Counted from the first letter of the stretch, positions 45,542 to 55,032 are shown. The stretch: DNA of 64,000 nucleotides from CAYRUD01 sp964427425 (GCA_964427425.1 CAYRUD010000011.1:93724-157723); one strand, 5' to 3'. The notes: generated from the letters alone by a model not told the origin. Translations and numbers: made by a program.

Positions 45542-45661
45542 ATGTACCTATCTATTCTAGATAATCCTACGGATCGAGTTAATGAGAATACAGTTAAAAT
45601 AGAAGAGATCAATACTGAATCGGGTGATGAGAAGATACATAATGGATCTGAATTCATTTAA
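45542..45661 (+). CDS. Possible 39 aa small protein (or part of a small RNA gene)
   Basis: A short frame, ATG at 45542 to TAA at 45661, encodes an acidic peptide beginning MYLSILDNPTDRVN and ending NGSEFI. An AAGG is only 1 base before the ATG, too close for a normal ribosome site. The main reason to list it is a strong plus-strand terminator 75 bases downstream that has no other upstream gene to serve. It may be a small protein, or the transcript may be a non-coding RNA. Confidence 0.3.
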   Translation: MYLSILDNPTDRVNENTVKIEEINTESGDEKIHNGSEFI

Positions 45662-45735
45662 GACAAGTGTCCTCAAGAAAGTTCTCGATGAAACTCATGT
45701 TACGATCTTCTCTTTGCAAGACTAAGTAAACGCAC

Positions 45736-45770
45736 CCCTCTATATCATCCTGAATATAGAGGGTTTTTTT
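45736..45770 (+). terminator. Strong orphan rho-independent terminator
   Basis: CCCTCTATAT (45736-45745) pairs perfectly with ATATAGAGGG (45754-45763), then seven T residues. No annotated plus-strand gene precedes it for more than 18 kb, so it marks an unannotated short transcript. Confidence 0.88.
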
Positions 45771-45905
45771 CTAATGCATTAAATAGCTTCTCATTTTCAC
45801 AATAAAGTCATGAAGGCTTCAATCAGGCCAGTAATGATCTTAATATATTCTTTTCTCATCTCTAAATAATCATAAAATTCGCTCTCTTAAAGAGGAGAGA
45901 TATCT

Positions 45906-47318
45906 ATGAATAATACGTGGAAACGGGGAGTGTCTATAGTTTTTCAAACACTGCTCATAATGGTCTCGCTATCAGTGTCGGCTTTTAGTAAGGATTCCGC
46001 ACCTGTTGTTTTAGTTGAACAGGAGGGGAAGCAATGGGTAAACACTTGTGTTGATAGCCATCCAGAACTTTTATGGCTTGCAGATTCTAAAGTTCGAAAA
46101 ACTGAGGAAGGCGAGGCAAATCTCCAAGGATCCTATTCGGAGCAGCTATTCGGTAAAAAATATACCGAATTCGATAGGACGATTATGACACTTCATTGCT
46201 TGAGACTTATTCTCGATGGGAGTGATGAAGCATATCATCTATTTACTGAAGCCCAACCACATGAGACGAAGCTTACGATTGAGGATTTTGAAACACTCCA
46301 TTTGCAAGGCAAGAAATTACTGCAGTCAAAGTGGGGGAAGCTGACAGAAAAACAGATGGCGCAAGCTATGGAAACGGCGCTCGTCTTAGGCGATATTGGA
46401 AAAAGTGAAAAAGCTCGAGACCTTTTCAAACCATATGGAGTAAGTGCTCCAGATCATGACGACTTTTATGGCGAAGCGATGAAAGTACTTGAGAAACATC
46501 CAAAGCTATGCCCATCATTTGCAAAGCTTTCTTCATCTGCAAGAAAGCTGTTGGGAAAAGTCGCCAACATTGCTCACTATGGTCATATTACGCACTTGGA
46601 AGGAGATGCCAGTATGTTTCGCTCTTTAAAAGAGAGCGGGCTCCCTTCGAAAGATCCATTAGCACTCTCATTTGATCTTTTTGTCCATACGTGCGATGTC
46701 GCTGGTGCCCTCGGTCATGTGAATAATCAATCGTCATTGACATACACAAGGCCGACTCATAATGCTATCCAAGCTATGGAAGGGGCAATACAAATCCTAG
46801 CTGATCCAAAGAAAACAGAGTGGGACGCATATAATGATTATATTGAAGTCAGAGCGATGTGGCTTGGTTTAAATGAACATGAGGCATCAAGTCGAGTTTT
46901 AGCGCGTATTGGCTCGATGCTCCGTCTTTTTACCCCTGAGGAGGGGATAATTCTGCACAAGGCTATGCAAGGGCTTGATAAGAAGATATATGATCGAATT
47001 ATCGCGCAATTTGATGTCCATCCGAATGATAAGCCGATAATGACTCCGACATATATGCCAGCCGTTTTAGCCAATCTTTCGAATAATACTCAGCTTGGGA
47101 ATACGAAAGAAAAGCGACTGACGCAGGCAATTACTCTTGGTCTTCCGTTTATCTCTCGCGTTTTAGAAAAGTATAAAGAGATGGTGTCTCAAGGTCAGAT
47201 TGACCCAAGAATTCCGTTAAACTTTAATAAGGCTGCAGGAATCGCCAAGGCGTCTCCTCAGCTTCTATCAAAGGATTTTAAGATAGATAAAGAAGGAAAT
47301 GTGATCCTTACGTTATGA
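45906..47318 (+). CDS. Secreted helical protein with HD-domain-like residues, unknown function
   Basis: 470 aa. A signal peptide spans about 1-28 (hydrophobic QTLLIMVSLSVSAF). The mature protein is mostly helical. ALVLGDIGKS (158-167) resembles the core of HD phosphohydrolases (normally LHDIGK) with the first His changed to Gly; further clusters DHDD (183-186), HYGHITHLEG (224-233) and HTCDVAGALGH (261-271) look like metal-ligand patches. It may be an HD-superfamily hydrolase exported to the periplasm or host, but this rests on motif reading only. AGAGGAG sits about 9 bases before ATG 45906. It precedes the M16C protease gene by about 120 bases on the same strand. Confidence 0.8.
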   Translation: MNNTWKRGVSIVFQTLLIMVSLSVSAFSKDSAPVVLVEQEGKQWVNTCVDSHPELLWLADSKVRKTEEGEANLQGSYSEQLFGKKYTEFDRTIMTLHCLRLILDGSDEAYHLFTEAQPHETKLTIEDFETLHLQGKKLLQSKWGKLTEKQMAQAMETALVLGDIGKSEKARDLFKPYGVSAPDHDDFYGEAMKVLEKHPKLCPSFAKLSSSARKLLGKVANIAHYGHITHLEGDASMFRSLKESGLPSKDPLALSFDLFVHTCDVAGALGHVNNQSSLTYTRPTHNAIQAMEGAIQILADPKKTEWDAYNDYIEVRAMWLGLNEHEASSRVLARIGSMLRLFTPEEGIILHKAMQGLDKKIYDRIIAQFDVHPNDKPIMTPTYMPAVLANLSNNTQLGNTKEKRLTQAITLGLPFISRVLEKYKEMVSQGQIDPRIPLNFNKAAGIAKASPQLLSKDFKIDKEGNVILTL

Positions 47319-47353
47319 AGCCTGAAAGGCTTATTAGCTCGTACGCTATACTG

Positions 47354-47392
47354 AGAAGAGGGTGGATAGTAGGCTATCTTCAGCCTTCTTTT
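47354..47392 (+). terminator. Imperfect hairpin between the HD-like and M16C genes
   Basis: GAAGAGG...GATAG pairs imperfectly with CTATC...CCTTC, then TTTTATC. Weak candidate; read-through to the protease gene is possible. Confidence 0.35.
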
Positions 47393-47441
47393 ATCATCTG
47401 TGACCTATTTATCAAATTCCTCGCATAGAAGATTAATACCT

Positions 47442-50400
47442 ATGACACCGAAACAATATATTTTAACAAGAACAGCATCAATACTCGTCATATTAATATA
47501 TTTCTTCTCTCATACATCTCTTACTGCTTCGGGCGATGAAAACGACAAGAGTAAAACTGTAGAGCAGCATATTCAGTCAGGCGAACAAGCTCTACAAGAG
47601 TGCGATATCGCTCAAGAATCGAGAGAGATTCCATCAAACGACGCTTTTACTCACGGGTTTCGATTCGGAAATTTTGTTACCGTACGGAACCTTCCAGTGT
47701 ATGAGCTCAACTGCCGCTTTATCGAGCTTGTGCATGAGCCGACGCAAGCATCTATCATCCATATTCAAAATGATGATTCGGAAAATGTATTCAGTCTTGC
47801 GTTTCAAACACTGCCGTATTCATCGAATGGCGTGCCTCACGTCCTAGAGCATATGGTTCTTTGTGGCTCAGAAAAATATCCTGTCAAAGATCCTTTTTTC
47901 AGCATGCGAAAGCGATCCCTTATGACTTTCATGAACGCGTCTACCGGGGATGACTTTACCTGTTATTATGCGTCATCTCAGAATGAAAAGGATTTTTATA
48001 ACCTACTTGATGTCTATGTCGATGCTGTCTTCTATCCAAAGCTTCGACATATGAGCTTTCTTCAAGAAGCGCATAGACTTGAGTTTTCTACGCCTCATGA
48101 TCCGTCAACGCCCCTGGTTCGTAAGGGAGTTGTTTATAATGAGATGAAGGGAAATCCCGATTCGCCAGAGCAGCTAGCCTCTTATGCTCTCTTTCAAGAT
48201 ACTCCCTATGCATATAACGCAGGAGGTGATCCTGATGTTATTCCGACTTTGACGCATGAGGAGGTAAAGAAATTTCACAGCCAGAATTATCATCCAAGCC
48301 GCTGCCTTTTTTACTTCTATGGTTCATTTCCGTTGGCAAAGCATCTTGAATTCCTAGAAACAGAGCTATTACATAAATTCTCATCTGCCCCTAAGCCAGA
48401 TCAGATTCCAAATCAGCCTCGCTTTTCTGAAACGGTAAGAAAAGAGATCGAGTATAACGCTCGAAAAATGGAGGAGGCTGAAGTTACAACCCTGGCATGG
48501 CTTACATATCCCGTTGCCAATGTTGATAAGATGTTCGCGCTGTCTGTCCTCAATTCACTCCTTCTTGACAGCGATATGTCTCCATTGAAAAGAATGATCC
48601 TCGATTCAGGGATGGCTCACGAAGTCAGAGGGATTCTCAATACTGAAAAAAACGAAATTCCCTATTTTATCACGCTGAATGGAGCACAAGGGTCGATTGA
48701 AGAGATCGAAGCTAAAGTTCATCAGTTCTTAGAAGAGATCGCTGAGCGTGGATTCCAACAAAAAGAGATAGACCGTGTCCTTCATACTTTTGAGCTGGAA
48801 CGCAAAGATATAAGTAGGTGTCATGGGCCTTTTGGGTTATCTCTTTTTTGGAGATCAGCCCATTACAAATTGAAAGGTATCGATCCCTTAATTGCTCTTG
48901 AAACAGAGAGGTATGTGAACAAACTGAAACAGGAAGTGATTGATCATCCTGATTTCTTCTCTGAATTGATACGAGAAGCGCTTCTTGAAAACTCGCACAA
49001 GGTTGTGCTTAAAATCCATCCATCTTCTCTTGGAAGTGAAGAGCCTGCCGATTCTGAAAGGGAGGAGCTCGATAGAGTACAGAGCTCTCTCACGCAAGAA
49101 GAAAAAAACAGCTTAGTTGAGCAAGCAAAGAAATTAGAAGTCTATCAAAAGCAAGAAGATGATCACACGTGCCTGCCATCGATTTCCATTGGCGATATCT
49201 CTCGAGAGATCAAGTCTCTTCCCTGCGAGAAGGACCTTGTCCAAAAAATGCCGTGCTATTTCTCTCAAGTCTTTACGAATCATATCGATCATATCACACT
49301 TGCTGTCCCTCTTCCAGAGGAGGCTTTAAAACGACCTGAGCTGTTCTCACTTTATTGTTACTTACTCACTGTGATGGGGTGTGGAGACAAATCGTGGAAA
49401 GAGGCTCTTGAATCGGTTCAAGATTGTACAGATGGCCTTTATGCATCCTATCATTTTCATCCAAATGTAAACGATCCAGATAGCTTTATTCCTCGCTTCT
49501 ATATTTCTGGAAGAGCGCTCTCGCAAGATGTCGATAAGCTCTTAGCTCTTATGTTTGAATACCTTCATAACCCTAACTTCAGCGATGATAATCGTCTTGA
49601 AGAGCTTATAAAAATGCACCACTCATACTTAGAAGGTGGCCTTAAATCGAGGTTTAGCTACCTTTCCTTCTTAGAGTCTGCGCAACATCACTCCAAGCCA
49701 AATAAGCTCTTGCGTCTGATGATGGGAGCTCCATATATCCGCTACATCCGAGATCTTGTCGCGCATTGGAATGAGAGAAAAGAGTCTTTTCTTGAAGAAG
49801 TTAAAGAGCTTCAAAAAGCGCTCCATGCCAGAAGAGACCCCATTGTTATTTCTTCATGCGATAAAGAGAGCCTCGAGCGAATAAAGTCATATCTTAAGGC
49901 TCGCTCGCCAACGAAATGGGATGATCATTCTTCAACGAATAATCTTCAGCTCAGCTCACGCCAAGAATCAAATCGCTTTACTGCGATTATTGGTGAGAGT
50001 TCAGTCTCGTTTTCAACATTTTGCATTCCAGCAATGGCGTACAGTGATCCTCAAGCTCCATATGCAAGCCTTCTAGGACCTCTTCTGACAGATGTTCATC
50101 TTCACCCAAAGATTCGAGAACAGGGTGGAGCTTATGGGGCTTGGGCATCGTATGACTCAGTAAACGGTGTCTTCTCTTTCGGAACTTATAGAGATCCTCA
50201 TATTTGGAGAAGTTATCGCGCTTTCATTGAGTCGCTAGAAAGTATCGCTCAAGGTAATTTTAACGAAGACGACTTAGAAAATGCCAAGCGTGAGATTATC
50301 CAAAGGATAGATAGACCAATATCTCGTTCTTACTATGCTAACGTCGCATTTTCTTTAGAATTGGAAGAATGCACTGAGGAAATGAGAAGATCCTTTCGTC

Positions 50401-50567
50401 AAACGGTCCTCGATGCGACATGCAAGGACATTCAAGAAGTGGCTCAAAAGCTTTGCTCTCAGCTTCCATCAGCATCCTTTGCCACCGTTACAGGAAAGCA
50501 CCTTCTTGAGAAAGAGCTAAAACTCTTTGAAAAGGAAGCTATCGAATTCTCTAAAGTTTCGTTATAA
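47442..50567 (+). CDS. Secreted M16C-family zinc metalloprotease (presequence protease/falcilysin-like)
   Basis: 1041 aa from ATG 47442; a GTG 14 codons earlier gives a poorer start because it would bury the signal peptide. The signal peptide is about residues 7-30 (ILVILIYFFSHTSLTAS). The inverted zinc motif HVLEH is at residues 133-137, inside the family string PYSSNGVPHVLEHMVLCGS, with the distal Glu expected in the VVYNEMKG segment about 80 residues later. Four M16-like domains fill the length, as in PreP, which degrades peptides inside a closed chamber. Export implies periplasmic or host-side peptide degradation. Its 3' end recurs twice as debris downstream (54601-54952 and about 56530-56637). 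Confidence 0.95.
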   Translation: MTPKQYILTRTASILVILIYFFSHTSLTASGDENDKSKTVEQHIQSGEQALQECDIAQESREIPSNDAFTHGFRFGNFVTVRNLPVYELNCRFIELVHEPTQASIIHIQNDDSENVFSLAFQTLPYSSNGVPHVLEHMVLCGSEKYPVKDPFFSMRKRSLMTFMNASTGDDFTCYYASSQNEKDFYNLLDVYVDAVFYPKLRHMSFLQEAHRLEFSTPHDPSTPLVRKGVVYNEMKGNPDSPEQLASYALFQDTPYAYNAGGDPDVIPTLTHEEVKKFHSQNYHPSRCLFYFYGSFPLAKHLEFLETELLHKFSSAPKPDQIPNQPRFSETVRKEIEYNARKMEEAEVTTLAWLTYPVANVDKMFALSVLNSLLLDSDMSPLKRMILDSGMAHEVRGILNTEKNEIPYFITLNGAQGSIEEIEAKVHQFLEEIAERGFQQKEIDRVLHTFELERKDISRCHGPFGLSLFWRSAHYKLKGIDPLIALETERYVNKLKQEVIDHPDFFSELIREALLENSHKVVLKIHPSSLGSEEPADSEREELDRVQSSLTQEEKNSLVEQAKKLEVYQKQEDDHTCLPSISIGDISREIKSLPCEKDLVQKMPCYFSQVFTNHIDHITLAVPLPEEALKRPELFSLYCYLLTVMGCGDKSWKEALESVQDCTDGLYASYHFHPNVNDPDSFIPRFYISGRALSQDVDKLLALMFEYLHNPNFSDDNRLEELIKMHHSYLEGGLKSRFSYLSFLESAQHHSKPNKLLRLMMGAPYIRYIRDLVAHWNERKESFLEEVKELQKALHARRDPIVISSCDKESLERIKSYLKARSPTKWDDHSSTNNLQLSSRQESNRFTAIIGESSVSFSTFCIPAMAYSDPQAPYASLLGPLLTDVHLHPKIREQGGAYGAWASYDSVNGVFSFGTYRDPHIWRSYRAFIESLESIAQGNFNEDDLENAKREIIQRIDRPISRSYYANVAFSLELEECTEEMRRSFRQTVLDATCKDIQEVAQKLCSQLPSASFATVTGKHLLEKELKLFEKEAIEFSKVSL

Positions 50568-50622
50568 TTTTGATTGGAGTGATAATTCGTTTCCTTAGAG
50601 AACGAGCAGAAGTAAATGAACT

Positions 50623-50652
50623 GAGAGGTAGGAGATATAATCTCCTTCCTCT
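50623..50652 (+). terminator. Bidirectional hairpin between M16C and RasGEF genes
   Basis: GAGAGG-t-AGGAGA (50623-50635) pairs with TCTCCT-t-CCTCTC (50640-50652), with one T-T mismatch. It lies between convergent stop codons at 50567 and 50683. Confidence 0.7.
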
Positions 50653-50682
50653 CACAGTAATTTGCTCTACAATGTGTTGTTT

Positions 50683-53600
50683 TTATGGGGTGTTTTTCCA
50701 AAATCCTTGACGAATGTTGAGTCGATTATCATCTATGCGCTTTAATGGGTCTCCCTTATTTATATAAGTAATAAGGGGCTCTTGTAACTCTTGAGGCAAT
50801 AACTCCGCTCCTTTTCGCATTTCGTAAGATTCAAAACCCAAACTATCGCTCTTAATCAAGATATGACCAACAGCAAGTGTAAAGGCAAGTTCATCTGCCA
50901 GATGAGGGTGAGCTTCTTTTATTGTTTCAGAAAGCGTAGGAAGTAGCGCTTCTGCATACTTTTTCCCGATCTCTTGGTAATGGCGCATTTGTGACTCAGA
51001 GACTTTTAGAGCTTGGTCTGGAAGATTTTTAAGTACTTCTATCTTATTTTCGATAGGAGCGTCAAACCTCATCAACGATTGGATGCATTCTTGCAAGATA
51101 GCTCGCTTAAACTGAGTCTCGCTTAAGTCCTTGTCTTTATTCTGAAGGAGGGCTTTTTGCACAGCATGATACATAGCCATTTTCGCTTGCATGCGGGCAC
51201 GTGCTTGTACTTGAGGATTTGTAAAGCCTTTAGAAAGGATTTTAGCGAATTTCTTTACCTCATTTCTGACTTCAACATTTTTATGGAAAAATGCTCGCGC
51301 AAGAGGAACAGTAGCTAATGATGCCTGGTACTCTGCCCGCTCAAACAGGGTGAGAGGCTTTGATTGAGCACTTTCTTTAGTTAGTACAGGGGCCTGCTTC
51401 TCAGCCTTTATTCCTTCATACTGAGAAGCGAACTCGGCAGGAATGGAAGCGCTTTTATGTTTCGTCGTGGACGTTCTATAAATTTCTTTATCATCAAAGG
51501 AGGAAGAGGTAAGTTGCTCGAGATCTAAGGTTAAAGGCGTGCTCTGCTGGAGCGCTCCTCTTCTTTGAGGAATAGCTAGAAATTGATCATATGATGAGGC
51601 CAAGGTTTGACTTATCTTGGGTTGTATGATTCCTTTTGCAGTGTTTCCGTCTTTTAGGAATGTAAGGTCTGTTTGTAGTGTTCCTAAGAAAGGAATATAG
51701 GGCTTTCCTTCTTTTATAAGCCGTTGGATATGAGTGCGAATTGCTTTTGAATTGGCTTCTGTCTTGAAGAGAGATGTAAGTCGATTGTAAATTTTTTGAT
51801 GGGTGGCATCCATGATGGTATTGGGAGGCTCTGATTTATCAAAAAGGAGACGATAGACACCAGCATTATTTAAAGCAGAGTTAATAGCATTGGCTATATG
51901 AAGATTTCCCTTTTCAAGGCACTTTTCTGCAACCTCTAGCCAGAAGTGTACTTGATTTTGAGCACTGTTCAGGTCCTTTTGATTTACAATATCTGAGGCA
52001 ATATATCCTGAAAAATTATTCAGGATAGCTGTCATTTTCTGTAGGCTCGCTTCTTTGGAAAAATCCTTTACCCCGAAAATACCCGCATTGATTGCCTGAA
52101 AATGGTGAGTCGTATAAGTCTGAAGATCTTCTGCAAGTGTATTGACCAAGTCCTCTTTAGACATTTCTTCAGAAGCTTTAGTAAGAGAGAGCGCTCCATT
52201 CTGGAGATGAGAAGGGGTCGGTTTTTCTTTCGCAACAGGTGTGTTTGAAAGAGTTGAAAGAGGCGGCTCAGCTAGCATCTCACGGGCAGATGAAGTAAGA
52301 AGATCTGACGCGTTGAAGGCTGTAACAAAGGAGGTGACGAGGGATTGTAATTGTTCTGAGGCTTGAAATTTGCTGTCTTTTGCAACAGATTGTAGAGCGG
52401 ATGTGACAGTATCTAGGTCTCTTGTAAGCGAAAAGAATCCTACAGGCAGACTCTCAAAAGATTGCTTTAATGGTGCCCAATTGTTTGTGCCAAAAGCGTA
52501 GTCCTCTGCTTTTGTAAGAGTGGCTAGCAGGCTTTCATTGCCACAATGTCCTATTATTAGATCCTTTAGGTTTGTCGTGGTGAGCTGTGCCTCAATATCT
52601 TTTTTTTGTGGGTGATTTTCAGCGAGTTTAAATAGCTGCTGTCTACCTGCTTGTGAAAGGGCGTTAAGTTTTCCTGTGTCATCGGGATTGGCTGGATCGC
52701 CTATCAGAATAGAAAGAAGTTTGCCATCTTGCGCTGCAGCAGTAACAAATTGAGATTCCAATTCCCTTACCGTATTACATATCTCTTGTGAGCTCTCTTT
52801 TGATGCGAGAACTGAGTCACTTTTTATTTGCTGGATACGCTCAAAGCTAGAAGACAGAGCTTTCTCATCTTTACTTTCTAATGCTTCTTTGAAAGAGGTT
52901 TGGGTTGTATTAAGATCCTTGAGAAGGAGGTTTGTGAAAGCTTTCTTCTCTGATCGTAGCTCTGTGTAAAGAGAAGAATTTTTCTGACAGACGCTATTAA
53001 ACCACACGCTTGAATCAAGTTGCTTTAATAAAGAGCCAACTTCTCGTATTGTCTTTTCGTCGTTTTGCGCGACTGCTTCTTTAAGAACAGTATTGAGATC
53101 GTGCACAAGTTTTGTAGCGGCTTTTTGTGACTTTTCACTACGTCCTGTAAATAACGTGCCGAAAACTTCGCTGAATACAGATCGTTTTTTTACCAAGAAG
53201 CTGCCATCTTCAGCTACTCGTAATTTTGTATTTTCATTTGAAAGGCTGGACACTGCGCTTTTAAGGGACTCAAGTGTGGATTTATACTGAGGTGGTGGTG
53301 TGTTTGTTACAGTCTGGCCCTGAGTAGGTTTTTCCTCTTTTTCTACTTCACCTACAGGAGTCTTGAGTTCAAGCTCAGCTGTAGTCATGGGCATATCAAC
53401 TGGGCTTTGAAGGGATCTGATTTGTAGACTATTATCAAGCTTTTCTTTTTGATCATCCGTGAGCGATGCAACAAAAGAGTCAAAAGTAAGCCCATTTGTA
53501 AAGAGAGAGGAACTAGGTATGGTAGGCTCTTCTCCAAGCATTTGGATTATCTTATCAGCAGAAAGAGTCTGTTGGGGAGCCATATCTGGCTTGGCTGATG

Positions 53601-53967
53601 TGGCAGCAGGAGATGTGTGTTTTGGTGAGGAAATGGCTGATGAAATAGGATCGTTGACGGGGGGTTGTTCTGGGTTTTTGCTCTTTATGACTCGTACAAC
53701 TACCCTGACCTGCTTTTTCGCCCTATTCGTGGTTTCAGGTTGGTCGGTCTTTTGAGTTTCCTCTGTTTGAGCGGACTGGACTTGTTGACTAGATACTTTT
53801 GGAATCTTAACTCTTTTATGCGTGGAAGGGGGTAGAACATTTGTCTCAGAGACAGCTCTTGTTAACTTTTCTGCGCCGGCATCAATTTTATTCGAAGAAT
53901 TGGCAGCTTCTGTTTGTCTATATAATGATGCTATATGCTCTAGGCCACTACGTGAATTAACATCCAT
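50683..53967 (-). CDS. Effector candidate with a RasGEF (CDC25-type) catalytic domain
   Basis: 1094 aa. Residues 1-230 are low-complexity, rich in Ser, Thr, Pro and Gln; 230-600 are helical. Residues about 605-800 match eukaryotic RasGEF domains: an N-terminal LVNTLAEDLQTYTTHHF helix, WLEVAEKCLEKGNLHIANAINSALN (about 676-700, the conserved helix with A-x-x-x-AL-x-N), VYRLL, and the hallmark PYIPFLGTLQTDLTFLKDGN (756-775), nearly identical in pattern to PCIPFLG-YLTDLTF-DGNP of SOS/CDC25. This domain loads GTP on Ras-family GTPases, so a host small GTPase is the likely target. No signal peptide. The C-terminal 290 residues are helical and may direct secretion or localisation. AAGGA lies 10 bases before the ATG. 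Confidence 0.88.
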   Translation of the reverse strand: MDVNSRSGLEHIASLYRQTEAANSSNKIDAGAEKLTRAVSETNVLPPSTHKRVKIPKVSSQQVQSAQTEETQKTDQPETTNRAKKQVRVVVRVIKSKNPEQPPVNDPISSAISSPKHTSPAATSAKPDMAPQQTLSADKIIQMLGEEPTIPSSSLFTNGLTFDSFVASLTDDQKEKLDNSLQIRSLQSPVDMPMTTAELELKTPVGEVEKEEKPTQGQTVTNTPPPQYKSTLESLKSAVSSLSNENTKLRVAEDGSFLVKKRSVFSEVFGTLFTGRSEKSQKAATKLVHDLNTVLKEAVAQNDEKTIREVGSLLKQLDSSVWFNSVCQKNSSLYTELRSEKKAFTNLLLKDLNTTQTSFKEALESKDEKALSSSFERIQQIKSDSVLASKESSQEICNTVRELESQFVTAAAQDGKLLSILIGDPANPDDTGKLNALSQAGRQQLFKLAENHPQKKDIEAQLTTTNLKDLIIGHCGNESLLATLTKAEDYAFGTNNWAPLKQSFESLPVGFFSLTRDLDTVTSALQSVAKDSKFQASEQLQSLVTSFVTAFNASDLLTSSAREMLAEPPLSTLSNTPVAKEKPTPSHLQNGALSLTKASEEMSKEDLVNTLAEDLQTYTTHHFQAINAGIFGVKDFSKEASLQKMTAILNNFSGYIASDIVNQKDLNSAQNQVHFWLEVAEKCLEKGNLHIANAINSALNNAGVYRLLFDKSEPPNTIMDATHQKIYNRLTSLFKTEANSKAIRTHIQRLIKEGKPYIPFLGTLQTDLTFLKDGNTAKGIIQPKISQTLASSYDQFLAIPQRRGALQQSTPLTLDLEQLTSSSFDDKEIYRTSTTKHKSASIPAEFASQYEGIKAEKQAPVLTKESAQSKPLTLFERAEYQASLATVPLARAFFHKNVEVRNEVKKFAKILSKGFTNPQVQARARMQAKMAMYHAVQKALLQNKDKDLSETQFKRAILQECIQSLMRFDAPIENKIEVLKNLPDQALKVSESQMRHYQEIGKKYAEALLPTLSETIKEAHPHLADELAFTLAVGHILIKSDSLGFESYEMRKGAELLPQELQEPLITYINKGDPLKRIDDNRLNIRQGFWKNTP

Positions 53968-54060
53968 GACTCTTCCATCCTTTATGAAGAGAGTAAGTAA
54001 CAGAGCGTATCTGCTTTAACTCTTGAGATTCTCTACCTGTCTTATTCCTATACCTTTATA

Positions 54061-54360
54061 TTAAATCTTTTTCAAAAAAATGTTTTTTAATTTCATTTTT
54101 TCCTCTGCTTTTCTTCTCCTGCCTAAAATCCTTTTGAAGAGAGCTTCCTCAATAAAAGGTTTCATAAATATAGATTGTTGATCCATCCAAGGGCTTTCCT
54201 GTTTTATTGTACTAACCGGATAAAGGATGAAGGTATAGAACGCATTTATTTGCTCGAATAGAGGGCTGTTCTTTCGTTGGCTGTAGTTTCCGAAAAATAA
54301 AGAGTGATCATTTCTCGTACTGAAGAGATTTGATGGAGCTGGAGACTGATTTTTCGATAG
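54061..54360 (-). pseudogene. Open 99-codon frame with no start codon: probable 3' remnant of a decayed gene
   Basis: On the minus strand a frame runs without stop from 54360 to TAA at 54061, starting directly after an in-frame TAG and containing its first Met only mid-way (WMDQQSIFM). The translation is protein-like: FFGNYSQRK, then FEQINAFYTFILYPVS, ending in a basic tail LGRRRKAEEKMKL. It follows a 78-codon frame in the same direction (54387-54623). I read the pair as the remains of one gene broken by a stop or frameshift. Family not recognised. Confidence 0.4.
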
Positions 54361-54386
54361 CTATACTCCGAGAAAGGGGCGGTTTC

Positions 54387-54623
54387 CTACTCTGTTGTTA
54401 GTTCTGCCTCAACTTCCACTTCCGTTTCGACAGATCGATCGTCACCAATCGGTGCTTGAGAGCGGTTGCTTGTTTTTAGAAGATGCTTAGCTTCAACTCG
54501 CTCATTTTCTTGATTTGTAAGCTTATTGATCCTGTTTTTCCACTCGCCGTGATTTTTTTGCAGAAGCTCGCGAAAATAATGCTTCGCGCCTATCTTCGAG
54601 AGAATCGAGTCGTTTTGTAGCAA
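54387..54623 (-). pseudogene. 78-codon frame, possible middle part of the same decayed gene
   Basis: The frame starts at 54623 inside the antisense of the M16C remnant and reads a charged helical peptide (FRELLQKNHGEWKNRINKL) ending in EVEVEAELTTE. The overlap with the protease debris makes its start spurious; only the part below about 54590 can be native. It may be a real short protein or the upstream piece of the frame at 54061-54360. Confidence 0.3.
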
Positions 54624-54952
54624 TTGTTGGTGAAAGTTTTAGTCTCTTTTTCAACACTTTGCATTTTCAGCGATGGCGTACGGTGATCCTAAAGCTCCAT
54701 ATGCAAGCCTTCTAGGGTCTCTTCTTACAGAATATTTGGAGAAAGTTATCGCGCTTGCATTGAGTCACTTGAAAGTAGCGCTCAAGGAAATTTTAATGAA
54801 CGACACGTAAGGATATTCAAGAAGTGGCTCAAAAGCTTCAGTCCAAGCTCTCATCGTTGTCGTTTACTACTATCACCGATAAATATTTTCTTGAGAAAGA
54901 GCTCAGGCTTTTTGAGAAGGAAGGAATTCAATTCACTAAAGCTGAGCTTTAG
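54601..54952 (+). pseudogene. Remnant 1: decayed duplicate of the M16C protease 3' end
   Basis: Bases 54601-54952 align by eye with 49966-50565 of the intact protease gene, for example the shared string GATCC-AAGCTCCATATGCAAGCC and later GATATTCAAGAAGTGGCTCAAAAGC. Two internal deletions (about 105 and about 150 bases) and a frameshift make it non-functional. It ends in a Phe-Thr-Lys-Ala-Glu-Leu stop, corresponding to the protease C-terminus. It converges on the NADAR gene with 80 bases between, as the intact protease converges on the RasGEF gene. Confidence 0.88.
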
Positions 54953-54983
54953 CTTTTTCACATCCAAACTACAAGCCACTTTA

Positions 54984-55025
54984 ACTCCCAAGCTCATTTA
55001 TGCGAGCTTGGGAGTCTCTTTTTGT
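54984..55025 (+). terminator. Strong hairpin between M16C remnant 1 and the NADAR gene
   Basis: ACTCCCAAGCTC (54984-54995) pairs perfectly with GAGCTTGGGAGT (55004-55015), then CTCTTTTTG on the plus strand. It is the surviving terminator of the former protease copy or that of the NADAR gene. Confidence 0.85.
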
Positions 55026-55032
55026 GAATCAG

